Below, piece after piece: positions 24,034-34,266 of a stretch of DNA of 64,000 nt (its first letter is position 1; each line of letters starts with the position of its first letter). The position numbers were made by a program, and so were the translations under genes. The notes under the pieces were generated by a model. That model was not told where the DNA came from. It searched no databases and saw only the letters and a list, made by a program, of their open reading frames with translations. The DNA is taken from the NCBI GenBank assembly GCA_905331475.1, contig CAJNYU010000013.1, positions 1-64,000 on the forward strand. Direction: 5' to 3'. This stretch comes from Rotaria socialis. Taxonomy: Eukaryota; Rotifera; Eurotatoria; Philodinida; Philodinidae.

Positions 24034-24520
24034 GATCATTTACCACAAATTGAAACCCCAGATAAATCCCTACATGATATCGACATTTGTGAATAATTAA
24101 ACAACTATAATCCATTCCAGTGACCAAATAGGGACACTGATTTGGAGATTTTTCATTTTAGGAATTTTTTTTAATTACACAATATGCTGTTCAAGTCACA
24201 AACGAGCAGGATCTCTGTATTCATATACCATTCTGTGCTTATGTTTCATATAGTCGCTGTAAGATTCTGGTAACCAGAATGTAGTTACCTATATACTCTG
24301 GTTAGCGCTACAGCACCTGGTTTCAATGATAAAAGATTTTCGGTAGAAGATGGTGTTGAATTCTGATCGATAAGTCATGTCATACATTAAGAAAAACTCC
24401 CTAAATAGAACAATCCCTGAAGCGAAATCTCTATTTGGTCACCGAAATTTGTTTTTTTTCCACAAATGTGGATATAATGTAGGGATATATGTGGGGATTT
24501 CAATTTGTGGTAAATGATAA
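24034..24520. repeat. Foldback/MITE-like element with ~90-140-bp terminal inverted repeats
   Basis: Left arm 24034-24131 (ATCATTTACCACAAATTGAAA ... TGACCAAATAG) is matched by the reverse complement of 24431-24520. Weaker similarity continues inward to about 24172 and 24390. The inner 220 bp is non-coding. No target-site duplication was obvious. This is a non-autonomous DNA element or foldback. Confidence 0.68.
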
Positions 24521-24526
24521 TCAACC

Positions 24527-24725
24527 ATTTCTAAAGATATAAACAAGTCATTATAAATCACAAGGCTTTATTTTCACATACTAGGGAAATCAGAAAAAGT
24601 AAAAATATCTGAATATTTCTCCAAACATTGTCTCTTATTGTCTTGAAGATGGTGCGAAATGCCTTGCATAGATGTTCATCGTCAGATTGAATCTGCAATT
24701 CCGTATCATTAAAATCAAAGCTGGT
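24527..24725 (+). repeat. Dispersed repeat, copy B
   Basis: Direct counterpart of 14448-14650; the shared core is GTCAGATTGAATCTGCAATTC. It abuts the right arm of the foldback at 24520. Copy A has no such foldback next to it, so the two are independent elements. Confidence 0.6.
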
Positions 24726-24864
24726 TATCAAATAACAATTGAATCTAAAATAATGAAAACGTATGTCAGACATTTTTAAACTAGATTTCTAGCTTCTAGA
24801 TCATAAAAGTTCGTTTTTCTTCTATATTTGTATTATATACATATAATTTCATTGTTATATCAAC

Positions 24865-25833
24865 CAGAGATGGCCACGGTGCGGGTTTTTCAAAATTTAA
24901 ACCGAACCGAAGCCGAAATGTCTAAAACCGAACCGAACCGAAATCGAGAGAAGTTTGAGAAGCCCTGAACCGAACCGAAAAAGAAAATTCTGAAATTTCA
25001 CTACAGGCAAGTAAACTACATTTTCTATATTTGAGCCTGTTCGTCTTATTCTGAATGATTGTTGTCTATTATATTTATATTAATATAGATCTAGATTCTT
25101 TTAGCTATTATTCTTTTGCCTTATTCATGTTCAAAATAGTGAAGTTCAAATAAATGTATCGTGTGGGTATGGGTATTTATTCACTCACATTCATCCACTA
25201 CATCCACACCAACACCTTTAAAAACCTAAAAGTCTCTTTCCGGATCTTCAATATCGCTTTGGGTTTTTGAAGAAGCTTATTAATTAAAAATTACGAAAAT
25301 AAATAGGAAACCATAGGAGTCTCTTCTGAAAACTTTGTACGCTTTGACAAAATAGAAGACCAGGAGTCTTCTAATGCGCAGGGGGTTTAATACGATTTTT
25401 CTTCTTTTCGTATTGCCGATAATATTCGTGGCTCATGTAGTATTCTTTTTCTGATCTTCATATTACCTGTAATATTCTTTGTGTATTATTCTTAAGATTT
25501 GTGAAATTTAGCTTTGTGATTTCACAAATAAATAATAAAATTATACACGGTATACGGTTATTTTAATTTTTTAATTTAATAGAGTAGGGCTAGGGTAAGG
25601 AAGAAAATTGTAGGGTAGGATAACAGAATTCATACAGTTGTTGGACGCTAGATGAAATATATCATTGGTTTCTTTACCGCATGCTTTTCTTCGGTGAAGA
25701 ATGGCAAGAAAATATATGAATACTTGTATTGCTACTTGCGATATTTGCTGACTACTTGCTTGACTTTTTTCATTTCTATACACTAATTTAAATTGCATCA
25801 TTTTAGCTAAGAACCGAACCGTGGCCAACTTTG
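24865..25833. mobile_element. Non-autonomous hAT-type element (MITE-like) with perfect 8-bp TSD
   Basis: The element is 969 bp. Its left end reads CAGAGATGGCCACGGTGCGG and the reverse complement of its right end reads CAAAGTTGGCCACGGTTCGG, 17 of 20 bases matching. The ends are flanked by identical 8-bp direct repeats ATATCAAC at 24857-24864 and 25834-25841. An 8-bp duplication and CAG.G.TGGCC-type ends are the textbook signature of the hAT superfamily. Subterminal CCGAACCGAA motifs recur near the left end (24901-24978). There is no transposase frame inside, so it depends on a source in trans. Confidence 0.87.
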
Positions 25834-26223
25834 ATATCAACCCTCTTGAATTAAATAGATTGTACCGCGGTTATATTTCACGATTTATTTTCAATATTTT
25901 TTGTCCAGTTGTCGTGATATATAAAGTTAAAGCTCATGTCGTTCCTTATAATTAATAAAGTTATTGAATTATTCAAAGAATAACGATACCTAATTTACAT
26001 TAGGAAAGTAATCATGAAAATATTCCGATAGATTCCATCGATTACCCTTTCAAATACTTCCAGCATTAATACAATTGACTCGTGTTGAATCTCTTGTAAA
26101 ATTGCAAGGGACTCGTTGTAATTGGTCATAGTAACCTACAGAACACAAGCGATGAGCTGATGTATTTACTCGTTCATATTCTGGATGCCATTTTGAGTAT
26201 CAACAAACAGTTCAATCTATAGC

Positions 26224-26599
26224 CCCAGGTCAATGATTCCGGAGGACGGATACTGTAGGAACCGGCCGGAAAGATGCGGAAAAATCACCGTATCTGGCCG
26301 GAAGGCACGGGAAAGCACTGGAAACTGGAAGCAGTATTCCAGTTGGAAGTTACCGGATTTTTTTCCTGTGGATTCCGGTCAGTTTTCTGTGTTTTACATC
26401 TGGAAGTTGATCGGAATCTACAGGAAGAAAATCCGGTANTTTCCTGTGGATTCCGGTCAGTTTTCTGTGTTTTACATCTGGAAGTTGATCGGAATCTACA
26501 GGAAGAAAATCCGGTGACTTCCAACTGGAATACTGCTTCCACTTTCCAGCGCTTTCCTGCGCTTTCCGGCCGTTTCCCGCCGTACGTCCACGACCTGGG
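26224..26599. repeat. GC-richer palindromic element interrupted by an assembly N
   Basis: Both ends read CCCAGGTC as inverted repeats. Arms of 100 bp or more are nearly complementary (GGAAGCAGTATTCCAGTTGG in both, followed by GGAAGT.ACCGGATTTT). The centre contains a 77-bp stretch (26362-26438) repeated directly at 26440-26515, with a single N at 26439 between the copies. This looks like a foldback element whose hairpin centre was mis-joined during assembly. Confidence 0.75.
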
Positions 26600-26923
26600 A
26601 GAGCAATGAGTGAATTGCAATATTTTTCAATGCATAGCAAACTAAATGATTTCATTCCTTTTCCATGTGACAATACTTGAACAATAACAAGACGAAATGA
26701 GACAAAATATTTTTGTTTCATGTTAATCATATCAACTGCACATCCATCATGTAATTACACCAATAATCGCAATAAAACGACACAGTACGACCAAAAAAAG
26801 TAAGCTGATAGAAAAAAATATATTCTTTTCTCAAATGATGGAAAATTCATGTAAGTATTATGCGATTGATGATAGAATCACATACATTTCAATTAACACT
26901 TTTCTACTGTAGTTATATTTACC
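26600..26923. promoter_or_regulatory. Upstream region of the F-box/cysteine-rich gene
   Basis: About 320 bp. A CTGTAG just before TTATATTTACCATGG (26910-26926) could be a splice acceptor of a 5'UTR exon. No TATA box was identified with confidence. Confidence 0.3.
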
Positions 26924-28162
26924 ATGGACTCAGGACCATTTCTTGATATAATTCCGATTTTATTAGGTCATTTTGACTTACTAAGTCTGATACGTTTAGC
27001 ACAAGCATGTCGTTTTTGGAAACGACGGCTTTATGGCGATTTGAAACTATGGCCAAATGTTATTGAATTACCATTCATCTGTCACATGCGTGTTTATGAT
27101 TGCAAATGTCATGATACTGAAAAAACCATTCAAGTAAAATGATGGTCAGCGGTTTTACCGCCAGAAGATCCAAAAGCTTTGGAAACTATTTTGGAGAAAA
27201 TGACATCGTCAGAAGAAAGTATACGACGATTTCGGCACGTCGAAAAGGTATGCCACAAGATAGAATTCACCATATTCGAAAAGTATTTCGAGAAGTCCAT
27301 TGTTGCAAATGAAAATTTCCCTCATTTTTTAGGTTCTATTCAAAAACTTCATTCATACTGATGTATCATTACGATTCACTTCTCTATTATTTCCATCAAT
27401 CAAAGAAATTAGTTTTGAAGGTAATTTTCTAACTATGATCGGCATTCAATATATAACTAGGAACTGTAAAAAAACTGCAGTATATTGAATTCTATGAATG
27501 TCTAAGTGTGGATGCCTCAATTGCTTGTTGTTTATTTAACACTGAAGGTCATAGGCAAAACTTAGAGCGATTCTTTACTCATGACAGTTGCTGGTCAACA
27601 TGCAAAACTCAATTAAATCTTCCGGACAGTATACCATTCATGGCATTGTGCCGGCGCTGTGGGTTACCTTTTAATGAGCTCAAAAATGAAAAAGAAATGT
27701 TGCGTCTCTATCTTCCAGGAGTAAGTCATAAAATCAAACACATAGAAATATTAATACGTAAGTGCTACTGTTTTAGACATATTCTAGATATGGTCATAGT
27801 TGTTCATCATTTAATTGTTGTGGTAGTGGCATATCACAGTATGCATCGAGTTTAGAATGTCAATACTCTCATCACACAAAATGTGTGAATCTATCCTCAA
27901 AATGGTATAGTGTTTGAATTACCCGCTGGGTATGCGCAAGCACTAAAGCCGTTTTGTATTAAAATACATAAACTCGCCTGTTTTCAATTTTAGGCATCCA
28001 GAATATATGTTTCAAAAGTTTGAGCCTGATAAATTTCCATTGGTGTTTACTAGTAGACGTAATTTAAATCCATGTTACGCAGTATGGAATAAAACACAAC
28101 AGCATCAAAACAAAACAAGCGAGATGAATGAATCAATTCATGTTTTTTCGGATTTTCGTTGA
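26924..28162 (+). pseudogene. F-box + cysteine-rich (zinc-binding) protein gene, 5 exons, with in-frame TGA
   Basis: The exons are 26924-27247, 27333-27420, 27461-27720, 27777-27904 and 27994-28162, all joining in phase to 323 codons; intron 2 is only 40 bp. The N-terminus is F-box-like (LLGHFDLLSLIRLAQACRFW). TGA at 27140-27142 interrupts exon 1 at VK-stop-WSAVLPPEDPKAL. A TGG-to-TGA change would explain it, because the next codon is Trp and the frame continues well. The C-terminal half has CRRCGLPF, then GHSCSSFNCC, then LECQYSHHTKCVNLS, with the spacing of a Cys/His zinc-binding module. It is probably a substrate-recruiting F-box protein that has recently died, unless the stop is an error. 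Confidence 0.66.
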
Positions 28163-28503
28163 TTTTAGTAAAATTTCTTTGTATACAAAACCTATTAAAT
28201 ACGTTGAGATAAATCTTAGAGTTAAAGTAAATTCCAGTAGTGTTACGAATTTTCTCCAGGATGATCATTACTGTGGTCAGAAAATTGTGCTGTTTCATTC
28301 AATTTCTTTGTATTTTCATCATGGCCCACTCATTTTGCTAACAAATAACTGTTCTTTTTTTCTCTACTACACTCTCGATTTAATGGAATTAGATCAAAAT
28401 GTAAATTCTATTCCTTGCCTACTTATGTCTACACAACGAACATCGTGCACTTGTTCTTTTTTTTGCGTTCTCATTAAAACATTTGTTATACACAGGTGTA
28501 CAC

Positions 28504-29514
28504 ATGGCATCCGTAAAAGTAAACAGGTCGTTATGCAGCATGTGTGGTAAAGTGCCCAGTCTATCTTTCTGTGTTGGATGTGAAAGAGTCTTTTGTACGG
28601 AGCATGTCGAACAACATCGATTAGATTTATCAAGTCTATTAGATAGAACTATTTTGGAACACGATCAATGTAAACAGAAAATAATACAATATACTGAAGA
28701 ATCAAAGAGTCATCCGTTAATGAAGCAAATTGATGAATGGGAAAAACAATCAATTGAGAAAATTCAACAAGTAGCTGTCGATGCTCGAAAACAAGTACTA
28801 CGTACATTTGGACTTTTTGCTTCTGATGCAATAACAATCATGAAAACTTTAACAGAAGAGTTAACCAAAGCTCAAGATAATGATAATTTTTTTGAAAAAG
28901 ATCTACGACAATGGATGGATAGACTTACGAAAGTAAAAAAGGAGTTAGATAAACCGCCAACAATTAGTATTCGTAAAGGTGGAAGTGATGTTCCTTTTAT
29001 TTCTAAAATCATCATTAACGTTAGTGATATCTTTGATAAATCAGCTGGCAGAATTGCTATTAAAGATGAAGGAAAACTTATTGTTAATATTGGATCCAAC
29101 GGTTACGGAACAGTTCGTAGTAAAGGTGAATATTCAACAGGAAAACATCGATTTCGTTTTAAAATCGAACATAGTAGTACACATAAATGGAATTTAATTG
29201 GAATCGTTTCAAAAACTACACCCATACAAGCAACGGCATATAATACATTGACAAGTTTCGGTTGGATTGCTAATAATTTTGTTTGTTTAAATGGCAAATT
29301 ATTCGCTAATCATAATGGATATAAAAGTGATATAGAAAAAAATGATATCATTGAATTACTCATTGATTGTAATAAACAAACGATTCGTTTAACAAATGAA
29401 CGTACACATAATGCACACGAACTAACAGTCGATACTGCTCTATGTCCATTTCCTTGGCAAATTCAACTAAGCCTTTATTATTCAAAAGATTGTATTCGAT
29501 TGTTATGGAGATAG
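28504..29514 (+). CDS. B-box zinc finger / coiled-coil / SPRY-like protein
   Basis: A single exon encodes 336 residues from ATG 28504; an in-frame ATG at 28483 lies before a likely splice acceptor (ATACACAG), so the later start is preferred. Residues 11-38 hold a B-box-type zinc site (CSMCGKV, CVGCERVFC, EHVEQH). A coiled coil follows at about 60-160. The last 150 residues (LIVNIGSNGYGTVRSKGEYS, then HRFRFKIEH, GIVSK, SFGWIANN, DIIELLIDC) match the strand pattern of SPRY/concanavalin-like domains. This resembles TRIM proteins but has no RING. It is probably cytoplasmic, possibly an adaptor in ubiquitin signalling or innate defence. The ligand is unknown. Confidence 0.72.
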   Translation: MASVKVNRSLCSMCGKVPSLSFCVGCERVFCTEHVEQHRLDLSSLLDRTILEHDQCKQKIIQYTEESKSHPLMKQIDEWEKQSIEKIQQVAVDARKQVLRTFGLFASDAITIMKTLTEELTKAQDNDNFFEKDLRQWMDRLTKVKKELDKPPTISIRKGGSDVPFISKIIINVSDIFDKSAGRIAIKDEGKLIVNIGSNGYGTVRSKGEYSTGKHRFRFKIEHSSTHKWNLIGIVSKTTPIQATAYNTLTSFGWIANNFVCLNGKLFANHNGYKSDIEKNDIIELLIDCNKQTIRLTNERTHNAHELTVDTALCPFPWQIQLSLYYSKDCIRLLWR

Positions 29515-29953
29515 ATAATTTCGTTGCAAAGTGTCCATTAACAATAGTTTTTAAGTAAAAGTTGATGGCAAAAGTTTTTTTTTTCTAAGTGTTAAAATAA
29601 TAATCAAAATTCGTTTATTTCAAGACTGAATTCGTTGAGGTAACTATCAATCTAAACTATGAAGAAAACATGAACTACCGATAAGCATCAAGAAAGAATT
29701 TTCTCAAGATAGAGATATTTCAAGACAATTGATGAGTCATTGCTAAAAGTAGCAAGATTTATTCGTCTGTTCTGTTTGCTTGACTCGTTGACGAAAGGTC
29801 GTCATTATATTATATTGACAAAACTGTGTTTTTATTTTTGTCCTTCATCATATTATTTAACAAGATAAGTGTGTTTCTCATAAAAAGTAATCACAATAAA
29901 AAGCAAGCCAGTTAAACTATAACAACCGGGAAAAAAAAACTAATCGGCAGATA

Positions 29954-31305
29954 ATGAACTCACTGACGAAATTCGAAGATCTATCGGATGAAATTATTAT
30001 TTCAATAATCGAATATTTATCATTAGAAGATTCAATTTCAATATTTAAGGACTTGAATGCTCGCTTAACATGTATAATGTTCGATCATCCATGGACACAC
30101 CATCGGCTTAATATTCAAATCATCGATGACAAAACTCTTCAGAGTAAACTTGATTTTATTGAAACTATGAAATTAGTCACAAGAGTTTCATCAATTAAAA
30201 TTCGTCCGTTTAGTATTTATCGTAGCATTCAAACATTCAATCAATACAAACCATTGCATAATTTTACCAATCTACAAACTCTATCGTTGAATAATATTAC
30301 TCTTGAAGAAGTAGGTTTATTTAATTTTCGATTAAGAATTTGAATTTACGATTCACATCAGTTAGATGCATAGAGACAAATGCTTGAGTTTTTCAACAGT
30401 CCTCATAAACCAATACGAACATGTTAAATTATGTCGAGTGATTCACAATAATACGTCATAGTACTGTCTATTTTCTCTTCCTTTTTTACCTAAAAATAGT
30501 CATCAAAGCGCGTATATATATCAATAGCTGATTAATTATTCCGACAAGAGTTTGGTTCGTTGTAGTATTACTAAATCATAGTTTATTGTCAAAGTTTAAA
30601 ATCATATCTCAATAAGTATGTATTTTTTAGGCCGAAAGTATATTCACCACAGAATGTTTATCCCAATTAGTTCATCTAACGCGTCTGTTCATCAAATTCT
30701 CGTTTGGCATTGAACAAAATAATTATTGTTCGCGATTTGAATGTCTTATTTCAAAGATTCTCATTCATTCATCTCTGCAATATGTTACTATTCATTCTGC
30801 TCGACCTCTTGAGTTTACACTATTACAATTACCATCTTCGATAGTATATCTCAAAATTGATTACTGCAGTTTACAAAGCTTGTATAGGCTGTTCGAATTT
30901 ACGCCTTGTCTTCGTCATCTAACAGCCACGATTGTTATAGAGAATGAATCAAACAATCAACAATTATCAATCCCTTCGTCGCTTACTTCGCTTACACTAA
31001 TAGGAAATATTCCTATTTTCGATGATCTGATTGATTTCTTACGAAATTTTTCCAATTTACAACAATTAAATATTGTTTCATTTTCAATTATTGAACCACT
31101 AACTGATACATCATTTTGGTTTGAATTCATTGCAGAATATTTACCTTCGTTGACTAAATTTAAACGAGAATCGAATGTAGCTGCGGCAAATATTGCTGCA
31201 TATATAGAATCATTTCATTGGCCGAATCGATGGCAATTGAGAGAGACAAGTGTTCCGAACGGTTCAAATTGTTCTCGCATTACAATTGTTAATACTAGAT
31301 ATTGA
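29954..31305 (+). CDS. F-box / leucine-rich repeat protein (2 exons)
   Basis: Exons 29954-30310 and 30631-31305 join in phase (343 residues); the splice sites are GTAGGT and TATTTTTTAG. Residues about 7-45 form an F-box (FEDLSDEIIISIIEYLSLED). After residue 90 come LRR-like lines (LHNFTNLQTLSLNNITL, LPSSIVYLKIDYCSLQSL, IPSSLTSLTLIGN, FSNLQQLNIVSF). It is expected to be an SCF substrate receptor. It has no visible lesion, unlike the two other F-box genes upstream. A poly(A) signal AATAAA lies at 31396-31401. Confidence 0.75.
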
Positions 31306-33646
31306 CGTTTTCAACAATCAATTTGAATACTTCTATAGCTAAAATAATAATATTAACTATTTAGAACTTCTAGAAAAAATTTATCTCACATTTTTAATAA
31401 AATTTAATAAATATTTGAGCGATTTTTCAAAAGAAAAAAAACTTCTATGAACAAATATTTCATAATGAAATAGACGACGAAATTCATAATTATACACCTT
31501 GAATGTCTCGACGTGAAAAAGAAAGTTTGTTTTTAATCAATAATTTTTGTTATTTTATTGATCAATATTTTTAATTTTGCCATCAATACTAACCTTAGTT
31601 AATTATACCTTGAATTCACATACTCATTATAGACTACATTAACAATTCTCAATGATAGCCAACAATATTAATTTATGATGTCTGTCCTGTTTTTTTCATT
31701 TTCTCATTTCGATTATAAATGGTTTAAACCTTGAAAAATAAATCATCAAATTTACATGTGTAACAATTAAAACAACAACTCATTGAAAATAACAACAGGG
31801 CTTAAAAACATATTCAATTATTAGCAGACTAAGAATGTCGTGGCGGCTCAAAGAACTAGCGCGATCATCAAGTTTGACAATGATTAAATTAGCCATTTTT
31901 CTATTTAAAGTTACACCCTTATCCTCCCCCCCCCCCCCCCATCTTCCCTACATTTTTTTCTATTTTATTCAGCCTTCATCATCGTCTTTTATACGCATCC
32001 ATGCATATATAACCAACATCAATAACAGTAAGCACTAAGTTTCTTTTTCTCTTTTTCATTGAGCAAATCAAGTTATATTAAACAATCAGATATAAATGTT
32101 CTATATACCAATGCATTTGAAATTGATTCGTATCACCTCCGATCATACGCATGCACATCAACCAGTATTTACCTTCAACGTACTTTTCAAACCAAATATC
32201 TATTTCATATTGGAAAGAACAAGCAAGTAGTAAAAAGAAAATATATATATGTATAATATATATAAATATACATAGACATATTCGGTACTGATTATATTTA
32301 ACAAAAGAATAAATATCGTTAAATATATCTCAGGTATCGAATTAGCTCGATGATGTACACATCTTTGTCTCTTGTTACCCTTTTAAAATAACACAAAAGA
32401 CAATGAAATAACGATGATGAACACCATCGGTAACATATAGTCTGTAGATAAAGGTGTCAATTGTCATATCCATATTATATAATAATAGTTGAGGAACTCT
32501 CTTTCTCTCTCTCTCTCTCGTCATCATCATTCAAATGGTTAAAGTGACTTGCTGATTTTCTTTTTCTTTTGACCTAACAATGTATGTATAAATAAAATCG
32601 AGAGCGACCAATTCGCCAGTAATATCGACCTCGATGTGCTTATTCTCTATGTGATTCGTTCGAATAATATTCAACAAGCAAGAAAAAGGGCAGTGCAACA
32701 AGAATATACTTATGTAATGAACGCTTCCTTTTTTGTCGCTGTTATTGCCCTGTTTAAGCTCCCATTCGCTTGATCATCATGATAGAACACTAACCACGAC
32801 AATCGCTTGTCGTTTATGTTATTGAAAAATACGTACAGGGGTTCTTTTTTTTGCTTTCTTTCACTTTTTCTTGACCATTATGTCATCTGTATGTTTATAT
32901 ATATACACATATTTAAGTTTTTTCTTCTTCTTTTTTTCTCACTGTAATAGTCCACTGTTGAAAATATAATTAAAAAAACTGATCAGGTTACTCTACGATG
33001 ATGAGTATGTACTTGATCATTATTTTTACCTTATAGTGAATCTCACTCATTTTTGTTTATCTAGATTTATATAAAGTATAAAATATCGCTGTGTTTTTTT
33101 TTCGCATATTCTTCATCAATATTTATATGGAATAAGAAAGTAATTTTAAACCATAGTAGAGACACTTCAATCAAACAAAAAAAAATATATAAATATATAA
33201 ACAGTTCAGACAGTTACGTGTCATAATAAAATACTTAACATAATAAAATTCTCTTTGTCAACGATAAGATTAAACATCACGACAAATACCGCTTATGCTT
33301 TGCTTGTCTAAGCCTAGACAATGGTTAAAGATTAATTAACGATAATATTGTTCGCTAATGTATTAGAGATCTTATTATCAATACTAATCGTGTTATTGTG
33401 ATTGAATAATAGTAGTTAAAAGAAAATATCTAATATCAGTTAAAATCTCTCTGCCTATTATTTGTATTCTTTATTGCAAATTAAGATCAATATCTTATCG
33501 TATATTCCTTGCTACTCACTCCACATTTACGTATATATCAGTTGCTGTCATTTCTACTTCATGGTACACATATTACGTTAAATTTACCTTTCAGATTTTT
33601 ATTATTTCGTTATATATATATATATATTTGTAAAAGATATAAAAAA
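31306..33646. other. Gene-free region upstream of the Shroom gene
   Basis: About 2.3 kb between the accessory and conserved halves. It contains a C15 homopolymer (31926-31940), a (CT)n run near 32500-32518 and a (TA)n run near 33611-33628. Short open frames (for example 31835-32038) are low-complexity. It should contain the Shroom promoter and any 5' exons, which I could not identify. Confidence 0.45.
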
Positions 33647-34231
33647 ATGAAATTCTCTGAATTTACTAAAAATGATACAAATGTATTCATTGATGAATGC
33701 GAAGAAATATCATGTTTACCAGAAAATTATCATTCATCTATTCCACGTCATAATTCAAGACAAGAACATGAACTATGTTCATTAGATAATAAATCATTAT
33801 CACCTTCCGAGTATATTTATGCTGAAATTGTTAAAGCTATGGGAAATAATGAATTTATTGAAGACAAACGTTTACTCAAACGAGCTAGTTGGGGTCCCAA
33901 TGAACAACAACAAACATATGGTTTGCCACCAACTGGCAAACAAAATTATGCTGATCATTTAAAAATAAATAAAAGTTCGAACCGAGTACGCATGCGATCG
34001 AAACCAACAAGGAATTATCAATTAGAACAACCGAATCGAATGTCTCTTCAAGGACCTGTTTCATATAGTGAAAAATATGATCAATTTGTAGTTAATAAAG
34101 TTTCAAATCAAGTCGCGGTAAGAAGTTTTCTCTTGATATTTGATTTAACGAACGATTTCATGTTAACATACATAAATAGTAATACCTGATGTTAATGAAA
34201 GTACGGTTGCATAAGAAGAATGGCTTTTACT

Positions 34232-34266
<35 letters not shown>

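Noticed and set aside
31835..32038. 67-codon frame upstream of Shroom, tested as a first exon
   Set aside because: It runs through the C15 homopolymer and low-complexity sequence, has no domain pattern, and no phase-compatible donor to exon 33647 was found.
32500..32520. CRISPR-like or other regular spacer arrays anywhere in the window
   Set aside because: Only simple microsatellites and 189-bp coding repeats occur; no regular repeat-spacer structure, and the sequence is eukaryotic.
34236..34265. (CT)n-CAG as the acceptor of Shroom exon 2
   Set aside because: Translation from there meets stops and the wrong phase; the acceptor at 34318 keeps the frame.
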